From positions 1 through 30,848 of the forward strand of contig SZOR01000043.1 of assembly GCA_030263275.1 (NCBI GenBank): DNA of 30,848 nucleotides, in the 5' to 3' direction. Shown piece by piece: positions 1-7,639 of the stretch; within the stretch, counting starts at the first letter, position 1, and each line of letters opens with the position of its first letter. The notes under the pieces are model-generated. The model worked only from the letters and a program-made list of their open reading frames with translations. It was not told the DNA's origin and ran no database searches. This stretch comes from DSNY01 sp016861185. Its GTDB lineage: Bacteria; Pseudomonadota; Gammaproteobacteria; Burkholderiales; Burkholderiaceae_F. The position numbers and the translations under genes were made by a program.

Positions 1-292
1 GGACGAACGCGCCGATCAGCATCGCGGTGACGCGCTTGCGCTGGTACTCCTCGCGGATCGCCAGCGTGGTGCACCACGCCTCGCGCCCCTTGACGAAGCA
101 CAGCAGGTAGCCGACCGGGCGCCCGTCGTCGAGCGCGAGGAAGCAGGTGTCGGCGAAGATCTCGGTGCAGACCCGCAGGTAGTGCGGGCACAGCACGTCC
201 TCGCCGAGGGCGCCGAACACGTCGCGCTCGAGCTGGGCGAGCGGCGCTACCGCGAGCTGTTCATGCGCTCGCCTTCGCCCTTCATCATCCAT
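1..292 (-). CDS. GNAT-family N-acetyltransferase, partial (C-terminus beyond left edge)
   Basis: Reading leftward from about base 240, one frame gives a convincing GNAT fold: an N-terminal helix around AQLERDVFGALGED, a beta strand CFLALDDGRPVGYLLCFVKG, then AWCTTLAIREEYQRKRVTAM, which corresponds to the acetyl-CoA-binding strand and pyrophosphate loop of the family. The frame stays open to the window edge, so the C-terminal part is missing. The start is uncertain: ATG at 292 or GTG at 220 are in frame. The ATG at 292 places about 20 residues before the LERDVFG helix, which fits GNAT proteins. The substrate cannot be told. Its 5' end overlaps the divergently read histidine kinase, so one of the two starts is wrong or one gene is truncated. 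Confidence 0.7.
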   Translation of the reverse strand, partial: MDDEGRRRAHEQLAVAPLAQLERDVFGALGEDVLCPHYLRVCTEIFADTCFLALDDGRPVGYLLCFVKGREAWCTTLAIREEYQRKRVTAMLIGAFV

Positions 293-2530
293 CGCCACGG
301 CTTCGTGCTGGTCGCCAACGAGGCCGCGGCGAGACTGTTCGGCTACCCGTCCGCGGAGGCGATGGTCGGACTCGCGATGGTCGAGCTGAACCATCCGGAG
401 TCGCGCCTGTTCTCCGCGCAGCGCATCGCGCAGATGGAGGCCACGCCCGTCGGCGGTTCGGTACCGACCGCCGAGATCCGGATGCAGCGCCGCGACGGCC
501 AGGACCTGTTCGTGCAGGCCTCGGTCGTCCGCGTCGACCACCGCGACGGTCCGGCCAGCCTGTCGATCTACTTCGACCTGACCGAACGCAAGCGCGCCGA
601 GGCGCGGCTTGCGCGCTCCGAGGCGATGTTCTCGCAGCTCTTCGAGGCGGGCGCCGACAGCATCATCGTGACCGAAGCCGCGAGCGGGCGCGTCGTGCTC
701 GCCAACGAAGGCTTCACGCGCATCACCGGCATCGCCGTCGACGCGGCGCGCGGCCGCACGACCGTCGAGCTGGGCATCTGGTCCGACCTCGAGCAGCGCA
801 AGGCCTTCATCGACCGGCTGCTCGCCGAGCGCCGACTGCGCGACTTCCCGATGCGGCTGAAGCGCGCCGACGGCGAAGAGCGTTCGGTCGTGATGTCGAG
901 TGCGCTGTTCGAGCTCGAGGGCACGCGCTACGCGGTGACGATCGCGCGCGACGTGACGCACACCGAACAGGCGCGGCTGCAGTACGAAGCGATGTTCAAG
1001 AACGCATCGGTCGGCATCGCGTTCACGCGCGACCGCGTGTTCCAGCACGTCAATCCGCGTTTCGCGGAGATGCTCGGCTGGCCGCCGGAGGAACTGATCG
1101 GCAAGCCCGGCGGCATCGTCTGGCCCACGCCGCAGGATTACGCCGAGATCGGGCGCCGCTACGGTCCGCTGCTCGCGCGCGGCGAAGGGGTCGATTTCGA
1201 GGCGACGATCCGCCGGCGCGACGGCACGACCTTCCTCGGCCGCATGCGCGCGCGCGCGATCGACCCGCACAACCCGGCGGGCGGCGGAACGATCTGGATC
1301 GTCGAGGACGTCACCGAACGGCGCGAGTGGGAGCGCGCGCTCGCCGCCGCGCGCGACGGGGCCGAGGCCGCCAACCGCGCGAAGAGCGCTTTCCTCGCCA
1401 ACACCAGCCACGAGATCCGTACGCCGCTGAACGGACTGCTGGGGCTGGCGCGGCTCGCGCTCGACCCGAAGGTCGGACGCGAGCAGCAGCGCGAATACCT
1501 GGAGCTGATCGCCGAAAGCGCGCAATCGCTCGCGGCGATCATCTCCGACATCCTCGACCTGTCGAAGATCGAAGCGGGCAAGCTGGTGCTCGACGAGGCG
1601 GCATTCGACGTGCGCGAGCTGCTCGACTCGACGTTCACCGCGTACCGCGCGCTCGCTTCCGAGCGCGGGCTCGCGTTCGAGCTGGCCGTCGATCCGCAGG
1701 TGCTCCGCTACGCGCGCGGCGACGCCGTGCGGATCCGCCAGATCCTCGGCAACTTCCTGTCCAATGCGGTCAAGTTCACGCTGCGCGGACGCATCGAGCT
1801 GCGCGTCGAGGCGCGCGGCGACGTCGGTCCGGACCGCCAGCGCGTGCGCTTTGCCGTCGCCGATACCGGCATCGGCATCGACGCCGCCGCCCGCGAGCGG
1901 TTGTTCAGCCCCTTCGTGCAGGCCGACCAGACGACGACGCGCCGCTTCGGCGGCACGGGACTGGGGCTTTCGATCTGCCGCCAGCTCGCGCAGCTGATGG
2001 GCGGCGCGGTCGGCGTCGATAGCGAAGTCGATCGCGGCAGCACGTTCTGGGTCGAACTTCCGCTCGCGCGCGCGAGTGCCCCGGTCGCGGCGGCGCGGAG
2101 CGCGACGGCCGACGCCGACGCCGCGCTGGAAGGCGCGCGCGTGCTGCTGGTCGAGGACAACCCGGTCAACATGCTGATCGCGGAGACGCTGCTCGCCAAC
2201 TGGGGGGTGGAGGTCGTGCAGGCGACCGACGGCCGCCAGGCCGTCGACGCGGTCGAGCGCGAACGCGGGCGCTTCGACGCGGTGCTGATGGACGTGCACA
2301 TGCCCGTGATGAGCGGGAACGAGGCCACCGTCGAACTGCGCAAGCGCTACGGCGCCGACGAGCTGCCGATCATCGCGCTGACCGCCGCCGCACTCGCCTC
2401 CGAGCAGCAGCAGAGCCTCGCGCTCGGCATGAACGATTTCATCGCGAAGCCGTTCGACGCCGCGCGGCTGCGCGAACTGCTGGTCCGCTGGACCGCGCAT
2501 CGCCGCGCCTGCGCGCGCCGCGCGGCCTGA
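182..2530 (+). CDS. Hybrid sensor histidine kinase, three PAS domains plus receiver
   Basis: A 782-residue soluble sensor with no membrane segment. Three PAS domains (about residues 20-140, 145-265, 268-383) are each followed by a short helical linker such as DLTERKRAEARL. The HisKA domain carries the phosphorylated His410 in the H-box SHEIRTPLNG. The HATPase domain shows an N-box (FLSNAVKF), a G1 box (DTGIGID) and a G2 box (GGTGLGLSICRQLA). The C-terminal receiver begins VLLVEDNPVN near residue 654, with phospho-acceptor Asp704 in LMDVHMPVMSG and conserved Lys756. It probably autophosphorylates and passes phosphate to its own receiver, then to an unlinked phosphotransfer protein, since no Hpt domain or response regulator is adjacent. 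The GTG at 182 is the first in-frame start, but the frame is open to base 2 and the region before about base 236 is better explained as antisense acetyltransferase. The true N-terminus is therefore uncertain. Confidence 0.9.
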   Translation: MRAQHVLAEGAEHVALELGERRYRELFMRSPSPFIIHRHGFVLVANEAAARLFGYPSAEAMVGLAMVELNHPESRLFSAQRIAQMEATPVGGSVPTAEIRMQRRDGQDLFVQASVVRVDHRDGPASLSIYFDLTERKRAEARLARSEAMFSQLFEAGADSIIVTEAASGRVVLANEGFTRITGIAVDAARGRTTVELGIWSDLEQRKAFIDRLLAERRLRDFPMRLKRADGEERSVVMSSALFELEGTRYAVTIARDVTHTEQARLQYEAMFKNASVGIAFTRDRVFQHVNPRFAEMLGWPPEELIGKPGGIVWPTPQDYAEIGRRYGPLLARGEGVDFEATIRRRDGTTFLGRMRARAIDPHNPAGGGTIWIVEDVTERREWERALAAARDGAEAANRAKSAFLANTSHEIRTPLNGLLGLARLALDPKVGREQQREYLELIAESAQSLAAIISDILDLSKIEAGKLVLDEAAFDVRELLDSTFTAYRALASERGLAFELAVDPQVLRYARGDAVRIRQILGNFLSNAVKFTLRGRIELRVEARGDVGPDRQRVRFAVADTGIGIDAAARERLFSPFVQADQTTTRRFGGTGLGLSICRQLAQLMGGAVGVDSEVDRGSTFWVELPLARASAPVAAARSATADADAALEGARVLLVEDNPVNMLIAETLLANWGVEVVQATDGRQAVDAVERERGRFDAVLMDVHMPVMSGNEATVELRKRYGADELPIIALTAAALASEQQQSLALGMNDFIAKPFDAARLRELLVRWTAHRRACARRAA

Positions 2531-2538
2531 AAGCTGGG

Positions 2539-2603
2539 TTCACCACCGAGACACCGAGAACACCGAGACAAACCAATCCAGTTCTGCGCGCCTCTGCGGT
2601 GAG
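2539..2603. repeat. Dispersed CACCGAGACACCGAGA-type inverted repeat, unit 1
   Basis: The left arm begins TTCACCACCGAGACACCGAG and the right arm, read in reverse, is CTCACCGCAGAGGCGCGCAG, so the unit can fold as an imperfect hairpin. The arms are built from 9-10 base GA/CAC repeats. From memory, elements of this look are scattered in many bacterial genomes and often yield spurious HRDTENTE-type peptides. It lies just after the histidine kinase stop. Confidence 0.7.
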
Positions 2604-2629
2604 ATCAGCGACCTGCGAAGGATTCGATG

Positions 2630-2700
2630 TTCACCACAGAGGCACAGAGGCACGGAGAAAGTCCAAAGGCTTTCTCGGTGTTCTCGGTGTCTCGGTGGTA
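2630..2700. repeat. Dispersed CACCGAGACACCGAGA-type inverted repeat, unit 2
   Basis: Left arm TTCACCACAGAGGCACAGAG (from 2630) pairs with right arm CTTTCTCGGTGTTCTCGGTG plus TCTCGGTGGT (2670-2699), with loop bases around GTCCAAAGG. It sits directly downstream of the upp stop codon, read leftward, and of the kinase, read rightward. It could therefore act as a shared 3' hairpin, although there is no U-run. A third unit of the same family is at 25115-25180. Confidence 0.75.
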
Positions 2701-2711
2701 GATCCCGTCCC

Positions 2712-3359
2712 TCACTTTGTCCCGAACAGCCGGTCGCCGGCGTCGCCGAGGCCGGGAACGATGTACGCGTGGTCGTTCAGGTAGTCGTCGAGCGCGGCGA
2801 CGTACATCGGCACGTCGGGATGATGGCTCTGGAACGCCGCGACACCCTCCGGCGCGGCGACCAGCGCGAGAAAGTGGATGCGGTCGGCGGTCACGCCGCG
2901 CCGCTTGAGCACGTCGACCGCGTGCGCGGCCGAGTAACCGGTGCCGACCATCGGGTCGCACACGATGAAGACGCGATCTTCGACCTCCGGCAGCCGCACG
3001 TAGTACTCGACCGGCCGCTTGTGCTCGTCGCGGTACAGCCCGATGTGGCCGACGCGCGCCGACGGGATCAGCTTCAGCAGCCCGTCGGCCATGCCCAGAC
3101 CCGCGCGCAGCACCGGCACGACGACGAGCTTCTTGCCCGCGATCACCGGCGCGTCCATCGCGCAGAGCGGCGTCTCGATGCGGCGCGTCGTCAGCGGCAG
3201 CGAACGCGTGACCTCGTAACCCATCAGCAGCGTGATCTCGTGCAGCAGTTCGCGGAACGTGCGCGTCGACGTTTCGCGGTCGCGCATGTGGGTGAGCTTG
3301 TGCTGGATCAGCGGGTGATCGACGATGTACAGCCTGGGGAAACGGGTGTCCTGGCGCAT
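2712..3359 (-). CDS. upp: Uracil phosphoribosyltransferase
   Basis: A pyrimidine salvage enzyme: uracil + PRPP gives UMP + pyrophosphate, in the cytoplasm. The 215-residue product has the usual length (about 210). Hallmarks are HPLIQHKLTHMRD near the N-terminus, VPVLRAGLGMADGLL, the PRPP-binding loop DPMVGTGYSA (residues 135-144) and the uracil-binding C-terminus PGLGDAGDRLFGTK. ATG at 3359 is chosen because residues from MRQDTRFPRLYIVDHP on match the family, while the open frame upstream has no similarity. It begins 10 bases after the NYN-LOTUS gene stop and is probably the last gene of that leftward run. The loop has Gly-Thr where many family members have Ala-Thr, a conservative change. Confidence 0.96.
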   Translation of the reverse strand: MRQDTRFPRLYIVDHPLIQHKLTHMRDRETSTRTFRELLHEITLLMGYEVTRSLPLTTRRIETPLCAMDAPVIAGKKLVVVPVLRAGLGMADGLLKLIPSARVGHIGLYRDEHKRPVEYYVRLPEVEDRVFIVCDPMVGTGYSAAHAVDVLKRRGVTADRIHFLALVAAPEGVAAFQSHHPDVPMYVAALDDYLNDHAYIVPGLGDAGDRLFGTK

Positions 3360-3369
3360 GGTTCGTCCG

Positions 3370-4227
3370 CTACCGTTCCGACGCGGCCGGACGCACGACA
3401 AACTGCCCCGTCTTGTCGTCCTTGACCAGCGCGAGCAGTCTGCGCTCCTGCGCATCCTCCAGCAGCCTGCCGAAGCTCTTGTAGCCGTACGCCGATTCGT
3501 TGAAATCGGGCCGGCGGCGCTTCAGCGCCTGTTTGATCATCGACGGCCAGATCTTCTCGTCGCCGCCGCGTTCGGCGGCGAGCGCTTCGAGCGTCTCCAT
3601 CACCAGGTCGAGCGCGGCGGACTTGCGGTCGTCGGCCGGGGCCGCCTCGGCGGCGGACTTGTCCGCCGTCTTCGACTTCTTCTTCGGCTCGCGCGCCTCG
3701 CCTTCCTTCGCCTCCTTGCGCCTGGCCGCGCTCTTGCGCTGCGACTCGTCGGCGCGGACGAGGTCGTCGTAGAAGATGAACTCGTCACAGTTCTTCACCA
3801 GCAGGTCGGAGGTCGACGCGCGCACGCCGATGCCGATGACGGTCTTGTTGTTCTCGCGCAGCTTCGACACCAGCGGCGAGAAGTCCGAATCGCCGCTGAC
3901 GATCACGAAGGTGTCGACGTGCGGCTTCGTGTAGCACAGGTCGAGCGCGTCGACGACCATGCGGATGTCGGCCGAGTTCTTGCCCGACTGCCGCACGTGC
4001 GGGATCTCGATCAGCTCGAACGCCGCTTCGTGCATCGGCGCCTTGAACGACTTGTAGCGCTCCCAGTCGCAGTACGCCTTCTTGACGACGATGCTGCCCT
4101 TGACCAGCAGCTTCTCGAGGACGAGCCGGATCGCGAACTTCTCGTACTTGGCCTCGGCCACGCCGAGCGCGATGTTCTCGAAGTCGCAGAACACCGCCAT
4201 GTTTTCGATTTCGCTTGGCGCGGCCAT
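3370..4227 (-). CDS. NYN (LabA/DUF88-type PIN) nuclease-like protein with C-terminal LOTUS domain
   Basis: A 285-residue protein in three parts. Residues about 8-155 are a NYN/PIN-like domain with the acidic residues expected for metal binding: Asp15 and Asn18 (FCDFENIA), Asp87 (NSADIRMVVDALD), and Asp113/Asp115 (VSGDSDFSPLV). Residues about 158-200 form a Lys/Glu/Ala-rich linker that is probably disordered. Residues about 208-285 look like an OST-HTH/LOTUS domain (IWPSMIKQALKRRRPDFNES, YGYKSFGRLLEDAQ, GQFVVRP), a fold known to bind RNA. Family knowledge suggests an RNA-cleaving or RNA-binding function; the target is unknown. A strong Shine-Dalgarno (GGGAGG, six bases before ATG) supports the start at 4227. 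It lies 25 bases after the AlkC-like gene and 10 bases before upp. Confidence 0.88.
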   Translation of the reverse strand: MAAPSEIENMAVFCDFENIALGVAEAKYEKFAIRLVLEKLLVKGSIVVKKAYCDWERYKSFKAPMHEAAFELIEIPHVRQSGKNSADIRMVVDALDLCYTKPHVDTFVIVSGDSDFSPLVSKLRENNKTVIGIGVRASTSDLLVKNCDEFIFYDDLVRADESQRKSAARRKEAKEGEAREPKKKSKTADKSAAEAAPADDRKSAALDLVMETLEALAAERGGDEKIWPSMIKQALKRRRPDFNESAYGYKSFGRLLEDAQERRLLALVKDDKTGQFVVRPAASER

Positions 4228-4252
4228 CGCATGCCTCCCGGGTGCGCGCAGT

Positions 4253-5347
4253 TTAGCGGCGCGCCGCCGCCAGCCGCACCGTTCGCGCCGCGCGCTCCAC
4301 GCCGTTGACGACGATCGCCACGCGGTGCGTTCCGGGATGGTGCCTGCGCGTCGTGAAGTCGCGGAAGCGATGGCGGCGCGCGATGCGCAGCGTCGTGGCG
4401 GGTTCGAGCCGCCGTTCGGCGATCTTGAACACCTTGCGCGAGGTGCCGCCGTTGGCCTTGACGAAGTCGACCGCGTATTCGATCCGCAGCTTGGCGGGCT
4501 GGTCTTGCTTCAGCCGCAGTGCGAAGGCGAACGCGAGGTCGTCGCCGATCGCGATGCGCGCGGCGCCGAGCCGGAAGCCGCGCACCTCGACCGCAACGCC
4601 GTCGTGGTGCCCGAACATCCGCAGCGCGCGCGGATCGCCGCGCTTGAGCAGCGTCCGGCACGCGTGCTTGACGAGCGCATCGGTGTGCGGCGAGCGGCCG
4701 AGCCAGCGCCGCGCGACGGCGAGCACGGCGTCGGGGTGATCCTTGGCGATGTCGTTCAGGTTGTTCGCGACCGACCTTCGTACGTATTCGGACGGGTCGT
4801 CCTTCAGCGGCTCCAGGATCGCCAGCACCGGCGCAGGATCGGCGACGAACCGCGGCAGCCGCATGCCCCACGGCAGGCGCGGCCGGCTGCCCTCGGAGGC
4901 GAGGCGGCGCACGTGTTCGTTCTCGTGCCGCGCCCAGCGCGCGAGCACGCGCAGCATGCGGTCGCCGTAGCGGACGATGAAGGGCCGCACCGCGAACTCG
5001 CTCGACGAGTGGTGCGTGAACTCCTCCAGCGCTTCGATCGAAGCGTCGAAGTCGTCGAGCCCGTAGCGCTCGACGAAGTCGGGAAAAAACATGCCCTCGA
5101 AGCCGCCGAAGCCCGGCGCCGCGCGCCGCAGCGTCGCCAGTTGCGCGCGGTAGTCGCCCGGCACGTGCGCGTGCAGGCATTCGGCGATGCGTCGCATCCG
5201 CTGCTTGAGTTCCAGGCCGCTCCAGCCGCGCCCAAGCACCGCGCGCACGAACGCGGACGCGTCGATGCGCGGATCGACCTCGACCAGCGCGGCGGCGAGC
5301 CGCTCCACGTACGCCTTCGAGTAGCGATGCTTCAGCAGCTCAGCCAT
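4253..5347 (-). CDS. AlkC-type DNA alkylation repair protein (HEAT-like repeats plus C-terminal Ig-like part)
   Basis: A 364-residue protein. Residues about 1-240 are helical HEAT-like repeats, with the family-typical stretch EHVRRLASEGSRPRLPWGMR (residues about 143-162) and the repeat DPSEYVRRSVANNLNDIAKD. Residues about 245-364 are beta-rich (VAVEVRGFRLGAARIAIGDD; HRFRDFTTRRHHPGTHRVAI), which fits the immunoglobulin-like domain that AlkC has and AlkD lacks. AlkC enzymes remove cationic alkylated bases such as 3-methyladenine and 3-methylcytosine from DNA without base flipping. The catalytic residue was not assigned here. The start overlaps the DUF423 stop by 8 bases, indicating co-transcription. 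The alternative is a non-enzymatic HEAT-repeat relative. Confidence 0.85.
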   Translation of the reverse strand: MAELLKHRYSKAYVERLAAALVEVDPRIDASAFVRAVLGRGWSGLELKQRMRRIAECLHAHVPGDYRAQLATLRRAAPGFGGFEGMFFPDFVERYGLDDFDASIEALEEFTHHSSSEFAVRPFIVRYGDRMLRVLARWARHENEHVRRLASEGSRPRLPWGMRLPRFVADPAPVLAILEPLKDDPSEYVRRSVANNLNDIAKDHPDAVLAVARRWLGRSPHTDALVKHACRTLLKRGDPRALRMFGHHDGVAVEVRGFRLGAARIAIGDDLAFAFALRLKQDQPAKLRIEYAVDFVKANGGTSRKVFKIAERRLEPATTLRIARRHRFRDFTTRRHHPGTHRVAIVVNGVERAARTVRLAAARR

Positions 5348-5726
5348 GACCCGGCGAGGCGCCGCGCCAGGCGGCCGCCGCGAGCAGCAGCCAGCCGGCC
5401 AGGAACAGCACTCCGCCCACGGGCGTCATCGCGCCGAAAGCGCGCACGCCCGTCAGCGCGAGCAGATACAGGCTGCCGGAGAACAACACGGTGCCGGCGG
5501 CGAACGACCAGCCGCTCGCGTTCGCGAGCAGTCCCGGCCAGCGCGTGCAGGCCCACGCGACTGCGAGCAGCGCGAGCGCGTGCACGAGCTGGTAGCGCAC
5601 GCCGACCTCGAAGATCGCGAGCAGATCGGGCGCGAGCCGCGCCTTCAGCGCGTGCGCGCCGAATGCGCCGGCGGCGACGCCGATGAAGGCGCTCGCCGCA
5701 CCCAGGATGACGAACAGTCGGTCCAT
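5340..5726 (-). CDS. DUF423 small integral membrane protein
   Basis: A 128-residue hydrophobic protein with four predicted membrane segments (about residues 3-24, 44-60, 73-92, 99-121). The N-terminal signature FVILGAASAFIGVAAGAFGAH and the later VRYQLVHALALL and GTVLFSGSLYLLALTG are characteristic of DUF423 (YgdD-like) inner membrane proteins, whose function is unknown. ATG at 5726 gives the usual family length; the very long open frame continuing upstream to 7313 is an artefact of high GC. It is the first gene of a leftward run DUF423, AlkC-like, NYN-LOTUS, upp. It diverges from the DUF3144 gene, leaving 57 bases for two promoters. Confidence 0.9.
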   Translation of the reverse strand: MDRLFVILGAASAFIGVAAGAFGAHALKARLAPDLLAIFEVGVRYQLVHALALLAVAWACTRWPGLLANASGWSFAAGTVLFSGSLYLLALTGVRAFGAMTPVGGVLFLAGWLLLAAAAWRGASPGHG

Positions 5727-5783
5727 CGGTATGCGAGGTGCCGTCGGGGCCGCTAATCTAGCCTGCATTCCATGGAGATCCCG

Positions 5784-6083
5784 ATGCCACAAACCCGCCA
5801 CGGCATCCCGCCCGAGTTCCTCGATGCCGCCGACGCGTTCGTCCAGCTTGCCAACAAGCTGAACGAGCGCTACCCGCGCGACTGGGTCGCCGCGGTGATG
5901 ATGTACGCGACTGCGCGCTACAACGCCTTTGTCTGGCTCACGCGCGAGGACCGCCCCGCTCAGACCCTCGACGAAGCCGCCGCGTACTACGCGTCCGAAT
6001 ACGACAGGATGCTGCGCGACAACGTCGCCGAGCTGACGCCGCACTATCGCGGCACTCCGGCCGCCGGGCAAGGGTCGAGTTAG
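5784..6083 (+). CDS. DUF3144 family protein
   Basis: A 99-residue cytoplasmic protein, helical and acidic. The pattern FLDAADAFVQLANKLNE, then VMMYATARYNAFVW, then YYASEYDRMLRDNVAEL matches DUF3144, a small proteobacterial family of unknown function. The start at 5784 is preferred over ATG 5772 because GGAG (5774-5777) lies six bases upstream of it. Its 3' end overlaps the convergent BON-domain gene by four bases. Confidence 0.85.
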   Translation: MPQTRHGIPPEFLDAADAFVQLANKLNERYPRDWVAAVMMYATARYNAFVWLTREDRPAQTLDEAAAYYASEYDRMLRDNVAELTPHYRGTPAAGQGSS

Positions 6084-6580
6084 CGCCCATCGACCGTGCG
6101 ATAGGGCGGCTTGCCGCGGGTGCCGACCAGCAGCTCGTCGCCGACGTATTCGACGCGCGGCACGCGCCGCACGAGCTCGACGAGCTGCCCGATCTGCGCG
6201 CGCGTACGCACGCAGCCCTGCAGGAAGACGAACTTGCGCTGCGTCGTGACCCAGACGCTGGTACCCGCGAAGCGCGCATCGCCGGCGATCGCGGCGACCA
6301 CCGCGGCATTGATCTGCGGATCGCTCTTGTAGGCGTTCGGCTCGTCGCACTTCTTCTGCAGCCAGCAGGTCGTTCCGCGCTCGATGCGCGCGTGACCCTC
6401 GCGCCGCATCTCGTCCTCGGTGGTGAGCGGCCCTTCCGGCGCCGGGCAGCCGGACAGGCCGGACGTGGCCTGCGCGAACGGATCGCCGAACCAGTTGCGG
6501 CGGTCCTGCGCCGCTGCCGGCGCGCACGCGAGCGCGGCGAGCAGCGCAACGATCCACGGGACGCGAAGCGAATGCGGCAC
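6080..6580 (-). CDS. Secreted BON-domain protein
   Basis: The chosen start is GTG at 6580, because AGGAG sits seven bases upstream and the product then begins with a clean signal peptide (residues 1-24, hydrophobic IVALLAALACAPAAAQ). Upstream ATGs at 6613 and 6625 would add a leader without a ribosome binding site and run into the divergent gene. The mature part has a BON-like domain at about residues 86-153 (SDPQINAAVVAAIAGDARF, VFLQGCVRTRAQIGQL, VEYVGDELLVG). Four cysteines (45, 72, 78, 123) could form disulfides in the periplasm. BON domains usually bind membranes or lipids and often respond to envelope stress; the specific role here is unknown. Confidence 0.82.
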   Translation of the reverse strand: MPHSLRVPWIVALLAALACAPAAAQDRRNWFGDPFAQATSGLSGCPAPEGPLTTEDEMRREGHARIERGTTCWLQKKCDEPNAYKSDPQINAAVVAAIAGDARFAGTSVWVTTQRKFVFLQGCVRTRAQIGQLVELVRRVPRVEYVGDELLVGTRGKPPYRTVDGR

Positions 6581-6623
6581 GGCGAGACTCCTGCGAGCGG
6601 CGGGCGCGATCATAATCGCGCGC

Positions 6624-7349
6624 ATGAGCCCGCCAACCGACCGGCGCCTGGTCGCCGAAGCGAAGAAGGATCTCGCCTGCGCGCTGCGCGCCGCCGCGCA
6701 TTACGGGCTCGGCGAAGGGGTCTGCAACCACTTTTCGCTCGAAGTGCCCGGCCGCCCGGGGCACTTCCTGATCAACCCGCAGGGGCTGCTGTGGAGCGAG
6801 ATCGGTCCCGAAGATCTCGTCACGATCGACGCGCAGGGGCGCAAGGTCGAGGGCCGGCACGACGTCGAGCCCACGGCGTTCTTCATCCACGGCTGGATCC
6901 ATCGCACGATCGCCGATGCGAAATGCGTGCTTCACACGCACATGCCGTTCGCGACCGCGCTTTCGATGCTCGCAGGCGGCCGGCTCGAGATGGCGCACCA
7001 GAACGCGCTGCGCTTCTTCCGCCAGGTCGCCTACGACGAAACGTACAACGGGCTCGTGCTCGACGATCGCGAAGGCGAACGCATCGCGCGGCAGTTCGCG
7101 CAGGCCAACGTGCTGTTCCTCGCGAATCACGGCGTCATCGTGCGCGGGCCGAACGTCGCGTGGGCGTTCGACGACCTGTACTACCTGGAGCGCGCGTGCA
7201 TGCACCAGGTGCTCGCGCTCGGCAGCGGCCGTCCGCTGAAGATCATTCCCGAGCACGTCGCCGAACGCACGGCCAAGCAGATCGCCGGCGAGCGGCAGCA
7301 GTCCGACCTGCATCTGCGGGCGCTGCGGCGCCTGTTCGGCTTCGACTGA
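6624..7349 (+). CDS. Class II aldolase/adducin family protein
   Basis: A 241-residue cytoplasmic protein of usual family length. The metal-binding pattern is visible as LHTHMPFATAL (His104, His106) and FLANHGVIVRG (His169). The substrate-phosphate region GLGEGVCNHFSLEVPG and FLINPQGLLWSEI precede it. Such enzymes cleave or isomerise small sugar phosphates or decarboxylate related acids, but this branch (HFLINPQGLLW, AFFIHGWIHR) also includes eukaryote-adducin-like proteins of unknown substrate. The usual catalytic acidic residue could be Glu82 (VEPTAFFIHG); this is not certain. It is read divergently from the BON protein, with a 43-base gap. A long hairpin element follows immediately after the stop. 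Confidence 0.9.
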   Translation: MSPPTDRRLVAEAKKDLACALRAAAHYGLGEGVCNHFSLEVPGRPGHFLINPQGLLWSEIGPEDLVTIDAQGRKVEGRHDVEPTAFFIHGWIHRTIADAKCVLHTHMPFATALSMLAGGRLEMAHQNALRFFRQVAYDETYNGLVLDDREGERIARQFAQANVLFLANHGVIVRGPNVAWAFDDLYYLERACMHQVLALGSGRPLKIIPEHVAERTAKQIAGERQQSDLHLRALRRLFGFD

Positions 7350-7352
7350 GAA

Positions 7353-7488
7353 GCCGTGAAGATTTCGTCGCGAGCGGCCTGCTGGCTAGGCGCACGGAGC
7401 GCAGGGCCGAGACATATCAACTGGATAGGCGAGGCCCGAGCACCGCGCAACGACGCCAGCGGGCCGCGCAGTAGAAAGATTCACGGCC
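7353..7488. repeat. Long imperfect hairpin element (about 135 bases)
   Basis: The first 33 bases (GCCGTGAAGATTTCGTCGCG then AGCGGCCTGCTGG) and the reverse complement of the last 32 (GCCGTGAATCTTTCTACTGC then GCGGCCCGCTGG) align with few mismatches. Partial pairing continues inward (GGCGCACGGAGCGC against GTTGCGCGGTGCT). The centre is near GACATATCAACTGGATAGG. The whole block can therefore fold into one long hairpin. It fills about half of the 290-base gene-free stretch 7350-7639. From memory it resembles dispersed repeats in betaproteobacterial genomes, but no second copy was found in this window. Confidence 0.65.
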
Positions 7489-7639
7489 TCTGAGCCGGCG
7501 CCCGCGCGTTTGACGCGAAATAAGCGAATTGCCGATCGGTCTGAAGCCGGCGCGCCGGGCTTGAGCCAGGGCAAGAGGTCGCGTCCATGTCGCCCTTAGC
7601 GTCGGTACGTCATTCACTCCGACGTGCAAGGACCATTCG

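Noticed and set aside
2539..2700. The GA/CAC-rich repeats as a CRISPR array
   Set aside because: The units are inverted, not direct, with no regular spacers and no cas genes nearby.
2712..3359. Variant PRPP loop DPMVGTGYSA in uracil phosphoribosyltransferase as an odd enzyme
   Set aside because: Betaproteobacterial homologs as I remember them have DPMVATGYSA, so only one conservative Ala to Gly change remains.
5340..7313. A 657-codon open frame on the minus strand covering DUF423, DUF3144, BON and the aldolase-family gene
   Set aside because: Only the last 128 codons match a known family. The rest is antisense or out of frame to clearly recognisable genes and is Arg/Ala-rich, as expected in GC-rich DNA.
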